From contig JABJQG010000045.1 of assembly GCA_018663505.1 (NCBI GenBank), positions 1-57,158 of the forward strand: a DNA stretch of 57,158 nucleotides. The letters run 5' to 3'. Positions 26,870 to 35,842 of the stretch are shown in pieces. The stretch's first letter is position 1; each line of letters begins with the position of its first letter. The DNA is from Pseudobdellovibrionaceae bacterium (lineage in GTDB: Bacteria > Bdellovibrionota > Bdellovibrionia > Bdellovibrionales > UBA1609). Under the pieces are notes generated by a model that worked only from the letters and a program-made list of their open reading frames with translations, made no database searches and was not told where the DNA came from. Position numbers and translations under genes: made by a program.

Positions 26870-27877
26870 TTAGTTTTGAGCAACCTGTTGAAAGAACCAA
26901 GGGCCTTGAAAAATGAGAGCGGAGTATACTTGAACTAAATTTGCCCCCATATCTAAGCGTTCTAGAATATCATCTTTGCTTAAAATTCCACCGGAAGAGA
27001 TAATGATCTTCTCTTTGCGAACATGTGCAGGTAAGTGGGCCACCACGTCTCTTAGAATTTCTTTAGAGCGTTCAGCAAGTGGTTTCCCTGATACGCCTCC
27101 GCCTTGATTGCCAAAACCAAGGTTTTCCTCATACTTTGCAGTGGTATTAGTTAATATCCAGCCATCAAATCCTAATTTTAAAGAAGTGTCGATGGCACTC
27201 AGCAGGTCTTCTTTTTCCATATTTGGACTTAGCTTTAATAAAATCGGCTTGACCTGATGATTCTCATTTTGGTCTAGGTTTCGGTGCTTCGTGATTATAG
27301 GATTAAGAAATCGACTTAAGTTAGCTGGTTCTAAAAGAACTCTTAAATCTTTAGTATTTGGACTAGAAATATTAACCACAAAGCCATCCACATGAGAGTG
27401 CATAGCTTCAAGTAGCTTTATATAGTCTTCATGAGCTTGATCATTGGGTGTGTCTCTGTTTTTACCAATGTTTGCAAATATGGGAACAGATACTTTTGAA
27501 GAGTGCTTTTTAATCTCTTTTAAAGTGTCCTTTACTCCCTGAGAGGGAAAACCCATTTTGTTCCAAAGAGCCAGTTGATTGGGATTTCTATCTATGATTT
27601 TTCCGGGGTTAGGATTTTGAGCTAGAGGGGTTACTGTTCCAACTTCTATAAATCCAGCTCCTAGGCCACACCAGGCAGAAATATTTTTAGCATTTTTATC
27701 TACGCCACCAGCAATGCCCATTGGGTTTCTAAAGTTCAGGTGCTTCCAACTGTAGCTGTGCCATGGGGGAAGTTCTTTTTTATACAAAACCGAGAGCGCA
27801 GGTAAAATATAGGGGAGCATGTCATGAGCCAGCTTAACTGGCATAAGTAACCAAGGTTTTTTTAATGAATTTACCAA
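26870..27877 (-). CDS. pyrD: Dihydroorotate dehydrogenase, quinone-dependent class 2
   Basis: 335 residues. Oxidises dihydroorotate to orotate in pyrimidine synthesis, passing electrons from FMN to quinone at the inner membrane. The N-terminal helix region (WLLMPVKLAHDMLPYILPAL) matches the class 2 membrane-associated extension. FRNPMGIAGGVDKN and the catalytic loop NISSPNTKDLR carry the class 2 catalytic Ser, and IISSGGILSKDD is the FMN phosphate site. Its first 7 nt overlap the end of the glutamate dehydrogenase gene, so translation is probably coupled. Confidence 0.95.
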   Translation of the reverse strand: MVNSLKKPWLLMPVKLAHDMLPYILPALSVLYKKELPPWHSYSWKHLNFRNPMGIAGGVDKNAKNISAWCGLGAGFIEVGTVTPLAQNPNPGKIIDRNPNQLALWNKMGFPSQGVKDTLKEIKKHSSKVSVPIFANIGKNRDTPNDQAHEDYIKLLEAMHSHVDGFVVNISSPNTKDLRVLLEPANLSRFLNPIITKHRNLDQNENHQVKPILLKLSPNMEKEDLLSAIDTSLKLGFDGWILTNTTAKYEENLGFGNQGGGVSGKPLAERSKEILRDVVAHLPAHVRKEKIIISSGGILSKDDILERLDMGANLVQVYSALIFQGPWFFQQVAQN

Positions 27878-29130
27878 GCTTGTCCTCTAAGTTTTAATGC
27901 TTTTTCAAGTCTTAAAAGAGCAACAGCCATAGCCGATGTTCTCATGTCTTTGTGATGTTCTTTGGAGAAAGACCAAACCTTATCAAAAGATTTGTACATC
28001 ACAGATTTCAGTTTTCCTCTTACAGTAGCCTCTTCCCAGAAGTGCCAGTCCAAATCTTGAACCCACTCAAAGTAACTCACAACAACACCGCCACCATTGG
28101 CAAGAATATCAGGAACAACCATTATACCATTAGAATTTAAAATATGGCTGGCATTAGCAGTTACAGGACCGTTAGCACCCTCAACAATAATTTTAGCTCG
28201 TACATTATTAACATTAATAGAGTTAATAACGCCATCCAGAGCACAAGGTGCAAGTACATCCACATCTAGGAATAAGAGCTCATCATTAGTTATAGCTTTA
28301 GCGCCAGGAAAACCAATCACAGAACCTTTTTCATGGGAAAACTGGATAAGTTCTCTGATATTTAATCCTTCGGGATTATAAATAGCACCTTCAACATCAC
28401 TCACGCTCACTATTTTTCCACCTAAAGCAAAGGCTTCATTGGCCGCATGAAGCCCCACCTTACCAAACCCCTGTATGGCAATAGTTACGTCTTTAATATT
28501 TTCATTTCTAGTTTCAAGGGCTTTTTCTATTGTATAAACCACCCCAAGCCCAGTTGCGGAATCTCTTCCCAGTGACCCACCAATTTCCACAGGCTTGCCT
28601 GTAACAACGCCAGTTTGGGCATAGCCAGATTCAGAGGAATAGGTATCTAAAATCCATGCCATGGTTTGAGAGTCAGTACCCACATCAGGTGCTGGTATAT
28701 CTTTATCAGGTCCAATAAAGGGACCAAGTTCTGTAGCAAAAGAACGAGTGAGTTTTTCAAGTTCATGGTTGGAAAGTTTTGACGGGTCCACTTCCACACC
28801 ACCTTTTGCACCGCCAAGAGGGAGTTGCAATAAAGAAGTTTTCATTGTCATTAAAGTGGCAAGACCGGCCACTTCAGATAAATTTACAGTTTCATGGTAG
28901 CGTAAACCACCCTTAAATGGGCCTAAGGTTTGGTTATGTTGAACACGGTAACCTGTAAAAACTTTGATGTTTCCATCGTCCATACTTACTGGGATGGAAA
29001 CCATAATTGAGCGTCTTGGAGTTTTGAGTCTTTCAAGTGCATTGGGGCTAATGTTGGCAATTTCACCAGCCTCCTTCATTGTTTTCATTACATTTTTGAA
29101 CAGGTCGCTGGTACTTAAGAACGCTGCCAT
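27871..29130 (-). CDS. Glutamate dehydrogenase (Glu/Leu/Phe/Val family)
   Basis: 419 residues, hexameric-type length. It interconverts glutamate and 2-oxoglutarate plus ammonia with NAD(P). Substrate-site segments GPFKGGLRYHETV, TMKTSLLQLPLGGAKGG and PAPDVGTDSQTMAW are intact. The Rossmann dinucleotide site is IAIQGFGKVGLHAA. The length and C-terminus resemble RocG/GudB-type NAD enzymes more than the 450-residue GdhA class, which suggests a catabolic role, as expected in an organism growing on amino acids. It heads the likely operon running down to 25123. Confidence 0.92.
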   Translation of the reverse strand: MAAFLSTSDLFKNVMKTMKEAGEIANISPNALERLKTPRRSIMVSIPVSMDDGNIKVFTGYRVQHNQTLGPFKGGLRYHETVNLSEVAGLATLMTMKTSLLQLPLGGAKGGVEVDPSKLSNHELEKLTRSFATELGPFIGPDKDIPAPDVGTDSQTMAWILDTYSSESGYAQTGVVTGKPVEIGGSLGRDSATGLGVVYTIEKALETRNENIKDVTIAIQGFGKVGLHAANEAFALGGKIVSVSDVEGAIYNPEGLNIRELIQFSHEKGSVIGFPGAKAITNDELLFLDVDVLAPCALDGVINSINVNNVRAKIIVEGANGPVTANASHILNSNGIMVVPDILANGGGVVVSYFEWVQDLDWHFWEEATVRGKLKSVMYKSFDKVWSFSKEHHKDMRTSAMAVALLRLEKALKLRGQAW

Positions 29131-29341
29131 GAGAAATTCCTTGGTTAGTTTTGTGTTAATGATTCTAACAATATGCTCGCTAAAATTCCAATTGTAAAGT
29201 TTGAGTTCTTGAAATATAGCTATAGCAAAATAGTGTCAATGGACTTTCATGGAATGTTCTAGTAATTTGAATGATTTTCAATAGATGAAACCCATGAGAT
29301 ATGTCACAATCTGTGTAGACAAATGACAAAGTAGGTTAATT

Positions 29342-30331
29342 TTGAAGCAAAATTTAATGACTTTACTAGATAAGATAAATGGTCAAAAAGTTCTCATTGT
29401 TGGGGACGTGGGTTTAGATGAATATGTCATGGGACAGGTTTCTAGAATAAGCCCCGAGGCCCCGGTTCCTGTGGTGGATGTGAAAGAAGAGGACTCTCGA
29501 TTAGGTCTTACAGCAAATGTGGCAGCAAATGTTACTACTCTGGGTGGGGAGCCGCTTTTGCTAAGCGTGGTGGGTGAGGATGAGGCAGCTAATCAGTTTT
29601 CAGATTTATTGTTAAAAAATGGGGTAAGTAAAGACCACTTAGTAGTGGATTCAAAAAGACCTACGACTAGAAAATTAAGAATCATTGCTCAGCAGCAGCA
29701 GGTTGTTCGTGTGGATTATGAAAAAAAGTCTTTTATCACTCAAGAAATTGAAACACAGTTGTTGAACAAAGCAGAGAAGTTAATGCCCCATGTGAGTGTG
29801 GTTATTTTGCAAGATTATGCCAAGGGTGTGGTGAGTGAAACCCTTTCACAAGGGCTCATTGCCATTGCTCACAAACATAAAAAGTCAGTTTTTGTGGACC
29901 CTTCTCGTTACACTCCGCTTGAGTACTATAAGGGCGTAGATCTAATTAAGCCCAACCGTGATGAAGCCATTCAGCTGTCAGGCATTAGTGTGGACGAGCT
30001 TAGAGAAACGAAGGATATTATTCAGAAGGTAGGTGCTAAAATTCGAGAAGATTCCCATGCTAAATATGTGATCATCACTGAAGGTCAAAAGGGCATGCAG
30101 TTTTTCTCTCAGGAAGAGCAGTTTCAAATACCCACATATGCACGACAAGTTTTTGATGTCACAGGGGCCGGTGACACAGTTATTTCAGCCCTAGCATTAG
30201 CTTGGTCTGCCGGAGCCAATTTTAAAGAGGCCTGCACTTTGGCAAATTTTGCAGCCGGTGTTGTTGTAGGGCATGTGGGCTGCGTTTCTTGTGAAGTGGA
30301 CGAGCTTAAAAACTACATAGAAACCCATTAG
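29342..30331 (+). CDS. D-glycero-beta-D-manno-heptose-7-phosphate kinase (HldE N-domain/RfaE1-like)
   Basis: 329 residues, PfkB/ribokinase fold. The opening KINGQKVLIVGDVGLDEYVMGQVSRISPEAPVPVV is the standard start of HldE domain 1, and the phosphoryl-transfer motif GAGDTVISALAL is intact, preceded by DVT. It phosphorylates heptose-7-phosphate for ADP-heptose synthesis, feeding the LPS inner core. The C-terminal nucleotidyltransferase domain of E. coli HldE is missing, so a separate HldC/RfaE2 is expected elsewhere. The start is either the TTG at 29342 (TAGG upstream) or the ATG at 29357. The gene is divergent from glutamate dehydrogenase. Confidence 0.9.
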   Translation: MKQNLMTLLDKINGQKVLIVGDVGLDEYVMGQVSRISPEAPVPVVDVKEEDSRLGLTANVAANVTTLGGEPLLLSVVGEDEAANQFSDLLLKNGVSKDHLVVDSKRPTTRKLRIIAQQQQVVRVDYEKKSFITQEIETQLLNKAEKLMPHVSVVILQDYAKGVVSETLSQGLIAIAHKHKKSVFVDPSRYTPLEYYKGVDLIKPNRDEAIQLSGISVDELRETKDIIQKVGAKIREDSHAKYVIITEGQKGMQFFSQEEQFQIPTYARQVFDVTGAGDTVISALALAWSAGANFKEACTLANFAAGVVVGHVGCVSCEVDELKNYIETH

Positions 30332-30449
30332 AATAAAAACATTTCAAAAACATTGCCTATTTCTTAAGCGCAACGCGTTTTCTCTAGTTTGTGGCAGGGA
30401 TCTTTGATAGGGATTGCCTGTAAAACTAAACACCTTTAAGGAGAAAAAC

Positions 30450-32453
30450 ATGTTCAAAGTGATTTTAATGGTGGGGATATTTTCGGTAAGTGCTCAAGCT
30501 CAACAAAGTACTTATGAATTGGAGGAAATCAATATTTCTGGGGCGGCAGAAAAGGTACAGCGTGAAGTTGTGGAGTTGCCTGTACAAGTGGATATTGTGA
30601 GCAGTAGTGAAATAGAAGAAAATCAAGACAATAGCTTAAAGGGCGCGCTTAACGGTAAGTCCGATGTGGAATTTGTTGGTGGCCCTAGAGCTACTATTCA
30701 GAAGCCACAAATTCGTGGTTTAGGTGACGACCGAGTTTTATTGGTTGTTGATGGGGTGAAACAAAATTTTGGAACGGCCCATAGCGGAAGTGTATTCACT
30801 GACCTTAGTTTATTTAAATCAGTAGAGGTTATTAAGGGCTCCGGGTCTACTTTATATGGTTCCAGTGCTTTAGGTGGAGTGATTTCTTTACAGCGAAAAA
30901 CAGCCAGTGATTATTTGACTGGAGTTGATAATTTAGGAGCAGAATTGAGCAGCTCCCATGATTCAGCAGCCTCAGGGGCTAATAATAGAGGAACAGTTTA
31001 TGGACGTACGAAAAATAAAAAAGTAGGTGTGGTAGCTACTTATTCTAAAAGTAAAAATGGTAACTTGACATTAGGTGGTGGTGAAGAGCTTGAGTACTCA
31101 GAGTCAGAGATAGATTCTTTAAGTACAACAGTGTCTATTAACCCCAGGGAAGATCAAAGCATCAGCTTTACTGCAGAAAAATTTGAGGAAAGTGGTTTAT
31201 GGCCATCTAACCCTGCGGCTGAGGTGTCTCGAAATAATGGTATTGCAGAGACGTTAAATGAGAGACAGTCTTATCAGATGAATTATAATTTTAATCCTAA
31301 AAGTGAATGGCTAAATGTATCCATGGGCGTTTATGAAAATTCAGTTGATGTTGTTACAACGAACGTAAGTGATGGTATTGCAGAAAGCATGCAAACCACA
31401 TCTCAAGGTATTGAAGTAAATAATACTTCTGAAGTTGTTGTAGGCGAAGGCATTGTTTCATCCACTTTAGGAATGGAGTATATTTCTGACGTAAATAGTG
31501 GGTTAAAGGGTGGATTAGAAAATAACAGATACCCAAATGGCCAGAGTGATTTAACAAGCATTTACCTTCAGCCTACCTATGAATTAGTGGAAAAATTTAG
31601 AGTGGTACCCGGTGTAAGATATGATAGCTACCGCATTACCACAGAAGGTTCCCAAGCTAAACTTGAAGATCAGTTAACAAGTAAGCTAGCCCTAATGTAT
31701 TTTGTAAAACCTAACTTGAGTATTTATTCAAGCTATGGAGAAGGTTTTAAGGCACCTAAAATTCAAGAAACATATATATACGGAGAGCATTTTAGGGTCC
31801 CCTCAAAACATGGTATGATGGTGAATAATTTTGTCCCAAATCCTGACTTAACCTCAGAAAAAACACAAACCTACGAAGTAGGTACTCACTACGAGCTGGT
31901 TAAAGGGAAGAGAAACTCTGTGAAAGTTCATGCTTCAATTTACGAAACACAGGCTCAAGATTTTGTTGAGCGTGATATTGATATGAGAGCTGGAACTACT
32001 CAGTTTATAAATAGAGATGAAGTGCTGCTTAAAGGTGGAGAGTTAGCCTTAAGTGCATCTCAAGGCATTTTTTCAGGAAGAGTGGCTTATACAAAAGTGC
32101 GGTCTGAAAATATTCTAACAAGCCAACCCTTAGCGGATACACCCGCAGATAAGGTTTCCTTATCTGCGAGCATGGTTGCTTCTGAAAAGAATAACTTAAA
32201 AATAGGAACACTTGTGTCGCATTACGAAGCTCAAGATTTGGTTCCGGTTGGTGGGCATACTGTAGTAAATCCTACAGGCTCTTATTATGTTCAGGACCTC
32301 TACTTGTCCATACAGCCAAAGTTAAAGATTTTTGAAAAAACAAGGCTGGGTTTAAGAGTTAATAATATTCATGATCGAGAATATCAACAGCATGGATCTC
32401 CATTTAAAGGGATAGGTAGAGATATTCGTTTTACTGCCACTATTAATCTTTAA
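30450..32453 (+). CDS. TonB-dependent outer-membrane receptor, heme/hemoglobin-receptor type
   Basis: 667 residues with a signal peptide (cleavage after SAQA). The plug has the TonB-dependent pattern VEVIKGSGSTLYGSSALGGVI, and the C-terminus ends in the barrel signature DIRFTATINL. GFKAPKIQETYI followed by NPDLTSEKTQTYEVG fits the FRAP and NPNL boxes conserved in heme and hemoglobin receptors (HmuR/HemR/PhuR type), so heme uptake is the best guess. AAGGAG precedes the ATG at 30450. I see no Fur box between 30332 and 30449. Its end overlaps the convergent sulfatase-like gene by 11 nt. exbB and exbD lie beyond that gene; tonB is not present. Confidence 0.85.
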   Translation: MFKVILMVGIFSVSAQAQQSTYELEEINISGAAEKVQREVVELPVQVDIVSSSEIEENQDNSLKGALNGKSDVEFVGGPRATIQKPQIRGLGDDRVLLVVDGVKQNFGTAHSGSVFTDLSLFKSVEVIKGSGSTLYGSSALGGVISLQRKTASDYLTGVDNLGAELSSSHDSAASGANNRGTVYGRTKNKKVGVVATYSKSKNGNLTLGGGEELEYSESEIDSLSTTVSINPREDQSISFTAEKFEESGLWPSNPAAEVSRNNGIAETLNERQSYQMNYNFNPKSEWLNVSMGVYENSVDVVTTNVSDGIAESMQTTSQGIEVNNTSEVVVGEGIVSSTLGMEYISDVNSGLKGGLENNRYPNGQSDLTSIYLQPTYELVEKFRVVPGVRYDSYRITTEGSQAKLEDQLTSKLALMYFVKPNLSIYSSYGEGFKAPKIQETYIYGEHFRVPSKHGMMVNNFVPNPDLTSEKTQTYEVGTHYELVKGKRNSVKVHASIYETQAQDFVERDIDMRAGTTQFINRDEVLLKGGELALSASQGIFSGRVAYTKVRSENILTSQPLADTPADKVSLSASMVASEKNNLKIGTLVSHYEAQDLVPVGGHTVVNPTGSYYVQDLYLSIQPKLKIFEKTRLGLRVNNIHDREYQQHGSPFKGIGRDIRFTATINL

Positions 32454-34239
32454 TTAGTTTTTTGAGTTGTTTTAAGTAAGCTTTATTTTTTGGTAAAGCT
32501 AAGAAAAGGTCTGCAAGTAGCGGGCCTTTTGGTTTTTGGATATCAGTGTCCCAACGTAAGCCAATTGTGAAGTTATAAGCGTTTATTTTTTCACTGGTCA
32601 GTGACTCGTTATATAATCTTAAAAAGCGAGCCTGTTTAATGTTTTTCTTAAATCTATCTTTTTCTAAAGTCCAATCAACAGCCTTTATAAGAAGCTCGTC
32701 GGGGCACTCTTTTATATTGGGCTTTTTGAAGCTTTGATAGGTATAGGTAAATAATGAAAAACATTTTTTCATAAATAGCTGAGTGGGCTTACCTTGATTG
32801 AGTCTAGCCACATAGGACCAAAATGGGTTTTGTGTTTTTGCGCCAATATTATCTAATGTATTCCAGTGATTTTTACTCAATGCAATTTTTGCCAGCCACC
32901 CAGAGAGTTGATCATCCCAAGGCATATTCCTTACAAGCTTTCTTAGACTTTTATAACTTCTTTTTGATATCTGACCGGGGTTAGACCAAATCTGTTTTGC
33001 TAGGGAAATTTTATTAAGACTTTGCTTGGCGGGAGGTATGTTTTGACTATAACCTTTTTGGTTAAAGTAGTTTTGCGCTTCGTTGGCTAATTTTGCATAT
33101 AAGGGATCTTTTTTTTGTAGTTTTGTGGACTCATTTTGATCAATTAAGGAATTATAGATTTCAATGGGATTGTTATAAACAATAAGAAAATGACCTTTTT
33201 TCAATGCGAGCTGACTGTTTGATAGCCCTCTCCATATTGGCCAGGCAGACTCCAGTAATATTAAACGGTCCTCATCCCAGGTAACCTGTGGAGAAATAAG
33301 TACACTTTTTAAAGAAGATATATCTAATAGCCTCCTAGGAGGACTTGATAGAGGGGCTTCGAGAAGATCAAATAACGTGGCTCCAAGGTCTGTAAGAGAG
33401 ACATTTTTGTTGATGGTCCAATTAATAGGGAGATCTCTTTTTTTATGAGAGGGTTTGATAAAAAAAGGAACATGAAGGTTTTGAGAAAATAGGTTGAGGG
33501 GTTGCACAGCGGAACGGTGCGGTTGGGTAGAGGATTGACCATTTAATCCAACAAGAATAACAGTTGTGGAGTCCCATATTTTTTGCTGTTTCATTTTTTT
33601 TATTAAGAAACCTAAGGATTCATCAATTTCCGAGAGCTGACTTTGGTAGCTCAAGTTTCGCACTTCACCAGCGTTATTTTTAGTAGTTTGATTTGGAAAT
33701 AATAAATCATTTAAGTAAATAAGTGAAAAAAACTTCTCTTTGTATTTCTCTCTCCATTTTAAAAATAGCTGAAAATTATTTTTTGCGCCTCTGAATATTT
33801 TTTTTGGAGTCAGGGAAATTTTGTCATCAAATTTTTCAAAGCCTTGGCCTAGCCCTGATTTTTTTAAAATGGGTGCGCCTCCAGAAAAAAATGCTGTTTT
33901 AAAACCTTTTTTTAAAGCTAATTCAGATATGATTTCTGTTTCGGCAGGTATAAATGAATTCCCATTATCCCAGAGCCCGTTTTCCTGTGGATTTTTAGCT
34001 GTTAAAATTGAGGCAATACTGGCTTGGCTCATTGTGGAGGGTGCGTAGGCGTGGGTAAAGCGAACAGCACCGTCACAAAACTGCTTAAAACCTCCATGTT
34101 TATTTTGTAAGTTCTTTTGGCCACAGACAATTTGATTAAACCCTAAGGATTCAACGCCAATAATCAATACGGAAGGCTGGTTGTTCTTAAAAGAGCAGCT
34201 AGACAAAAATAGAGTAATAATTAGGAGGAAGTACTTCAC
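32443..34239 (-). CDS. Sulfatase/alkaline-phosphatase-fold lipoprotein, probably catalytically degenerate
   Basis: 598 residues with lipobox LSSC (Cys15). Fold signatures are visible: VLIIGVESLGFNQIVCG at the metal-binding start, VRFTHAYAPSTMSQASIASILTA at the nucleophile loop and TTVILVGLNGQS where active enzymes have a DHG-type motif. The catalytic residues differ: no DD pair at the start, no CxPSR/SxPSR, and no Asp-His in the last motif. It may be a binding protein or an enzyme with a shifted site. The C-terminal 200 residues are unassigned. The start is a GTG at 34239 with almost no leader space. It converges with the receptor gene and is divergent from exbB. Confidence 0.7.
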   Translation of the reverse strand: MKYFLLIITLFLSSCSFKNNQPSVLIIGVESLGFNQIVCGQKNLQNKHGGFKQFCDGAVRFTHAYAPSTMSQASIASILTAKNPQENGLWDNGNSFIPAETEIISELALKKGFKTAFFSGGAPILKKSGLGQGFEKFDDKISLTPKKIFRGAKNNFQLFLKWREKYKEKFFSLIYLNDLLFPNQTTKNNAGEVRNLSYQSQLSEIDESLGFLIKKMKQQKIWDSTTVILVGLNGQSSTQPHRSAVQPLNLFSQNLHVPFFIKPSHKKRDLPINWTINKNVSLTDLGATLFDLLEAPLSSPPRRLLDISSLKSVLISPQVTWDEDRLILLESAWPIWRGLSNSQLALKKGHFLIVYNNPIEIYNSLIDQNESTKLQKKDPLYAKLANEAQNYFNQKGYSQNIPPAKQSLNKISLAKQIWSNPGQISKRSYKSLRKLVRNMPWDDQLSGWLAKIALSKNHWNTLDNIGAKTQNPFWSYVARLNQGKPTQLFMKKCFSLFTYTYQSFKKPNIKECPDELLIKAVDWTLEKDRFKKNIKQARFLRLYNESLTSEKINAYNFTIGLRWDTDIQKPKGPLLADLFLALPKNKAYLKQLKKLIKD

Positions 34240-34335
34240 CTCTTAACTATAATCGATTCCCACAGGAGTACCACTGAAATCAAAGCAAACGCGTTAATCA
34301 ATTCACTTTTTAGATCTAAGTTTTAATCTCACACC

Positions 34336-34365
34336 TTGACCAAATATTTAATGAACGTAGATAAT
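34336..34365 (+). promoter_or_regulatory. Sigma-70-type promoter for exbB-exbD
   Basis: TTGACC at 34336-34341 and GATAAT at 34360-34365 are separated by 18 nt, about 24 nt before the exbB ATG. An AAGGAG ribosome site follows. Confidence 0.55.
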
Positions 34366-34389
34366 GGAATGACATCTTAAGGAGTTTTC

Positions 34390-35022
34390 ATGTTAGCAGA
34401 TAAATTTTCAATAATTGCAGAGTTTGGTCACAGTTTCACATTATGGTTGTTAATACTTCTAAGTATTTTAAGCATAGCTTTTATTTTAGAAAGATGGTTA
34501 ACCCTCCGGCAAGTAAAAGCAAATTCGGCTAAGGTCACAGAGCGCTTAGCCGGCATTTTACAGTCGCAGGACCTTAAGCAAATAGAAACTCTTTCTCACG
34601 ACTGGGATTCCCTGGAGGGGCGAGCATTAGCTTACGGTATTCGTCATATTAAAGATCACGGGGCTGAGGGCCTTGAGGAAATCTTTGCTACCTATGCAAA
34701 CATCGAGCGACCAAAGTTGGAAAGGTTTTTGAACTTCTTAGCCACAGTGGGATCAAATGCACCATTTGTTGGGCTACTAGGGACAGTTTTTGGAATTATG
34801 GATGCCTTTACTGGTCTGGCTAAATCTCAAGGCGATGCTACGGTTGTGATGGTTGGCATATCCAATGCGTTAATGGCTACGGCCATTGGTTTGATAGTAG
34901 CTATACCGGCTGTGATTGCCTATAACACTTTTCAAAAACAGGTAAAGGGCGTTTTGCAAAGCTTAGATAGTGTAAAAGAGATCTGTATTGCTTATGCAAA
35001 AAGTAGCGGGAAAGAGGCTTAA
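34390..35022 (+). CDS. exbB: ExbB/TolQ-family proton-channel protein
   Basis: 210 residues with three transmembrane helices (about 15-38, 115-140, 155-180). The conserved MotA/TolQ/ExbB segment VGSNAPFVGLLGTVFGIMDAF is complete, followed by GISNALMATAIGLIVAIPAV. With ExbD it forms the proton-driven motor that energises TonB (or, in the TolQR version, the Tol system). The nearby TonB-dependent receptor favours ExbB over TolQ. exbD starts 3 nt after its stop. Confidence 0.9.
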   Translation: MLADKFSIIAEFGHSFTLWLLILLSILSIAFILERWLTLRQVKANSAKVTERLAGILQSQDLKQIETLSHDWDSLEGRALAYGIRHIKDHGAEGLEEIFATYANIERPKLERFLNFLATVGSNAPFVGLLGTVFGIMDAFTGLAKSQGDATVVMVGISNALMATAIGLIVAIPAVIAYNTFQKQVKGVLQSLDSVKEICIAYAKSSGKEA

Positions 35023-35025
35023 GCC

Positions 35026-35430
35026 ATGGCAGGAAAAAGTTTAGATCATGATGATGCAATTGCAGAAATTAATATAGTTCCCTTTGTGGATATTATTTTA
35101 GTGGTTTTAATTATTTTTATGGTGACTACGCCGCTAATTATGAAGCCAAGTATTAATGTAAATTTACCCAAAGCCGCTAGTGGGGAGGAAAGTGCTCCCT
35201 CAAAATTAAATATTACTATTACAAAAACAGGGGAGCTCATGCTAAATGGCAACCCTTCTAGTACAGAAAAAATTCATGACTATTCAAAAATGCTAGTGAG
35301 TAAATCCTCAGATGCGCAAGCCATTATCTCCGCAGATAAAGTGGTGAGCCATGGTATGGTAGTCTCCATTATTGATGCTGTTAAATCCGCTGGTATTAAG
35401 AAATTTGCTATCACGATTGATAAAAAGTAG
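35026..35430 (+). CDS. exbD: ExbD/TolR-family protein
   Basis: 134 residues: a cytoplasmic start, a single transmembrane helix NIVPFVDIILVVLIIFMVTT carrying the conserved proton-path Asp, then a periplasmic domain ending KFAITIDKK. It pairs with the ExbB protein encoded just upstream and uses proton flow to drive TonB. The C-terminal domain is of the normal length. No tonB gene follows; the next gene begins over 400 nt away. Confidence 0.9.
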   Translation: MAGKSLDHDDAIAEINIVPFVDIILVVLIIFMVTTPLIMKPSINVNLPKAASGEESAPSKLNITITKTGELMLNGNPSSTEKIHDYSKMLVSKSSDAQAIISADKVVSHGMVVSIIDAVKSAGIKKFAITIDKK

Positions 35431-35842
35431 TTGTCTATGAAACCCTCTTTTTTAAGAAAAAGTGGAGGTGAAACATTGGTATATTAGCTGGGCATGGGTT
35501 CAGTGGAACTCCCTTTAATTTTACTTCAGGCAAACACACTTTAGGTGTAGTAAAAAAGCCATAGTGATATAAATAGTATATGACCATATCCATATCTATC
35601 CTCATTTAGGGTAAAACCTTCAGATTCAAATAAATATTTCAAATAGAATTATCTATCCTCCTTATGAAGTGGTGACATTTTTTCCATAACGCATGTGCGC
35701 TGACACTATGTGAGAACCCTTTTGCACCTGTTCAAACCCACTTTAAATTGATTTGAGCATGGCACGACAATTGTAGAAGAGCGTTTGTAACACTTTATAC
35801 AAAGTTGAAATTTAAAAAAATAATAAAATTCTGGGGGGAATT
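35431..35842. other. 412-bp intergenic region
   Basis: No gene is visible. Near the exbD stop, CCTC at 35444-35447 and GAGG at 35465-35468 bracket a T-rich/A-rich hairpin that may terminate exbBD. A sigma-54-like site is at 35760-35775. TTTGTA and TACAAA, 8 nt apart, lie close to 35785-35805 and may be an operator for the lipoprotein gene at 35843. Confidence 0.45.
35760..35775 (+). promoter_or_regulatory. Sigma-54-like promoter
   Basis: TGGCACGACAATTGTA fits the -24/-12 consensus TGGCACG-N4-TTGCA, with the correct spacing and only the C of the -12 GC changed to T. It would start transcription about 55 nt before the ATG at 35843. The changed -12 base makes activity uncertain. Confidence 0.4.

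Noticed and set aside
30332-30449. Fur box in front of the TonB-dependent receptor
   Set aside because: No sequence there approaches the 19-bp Fur consensus.
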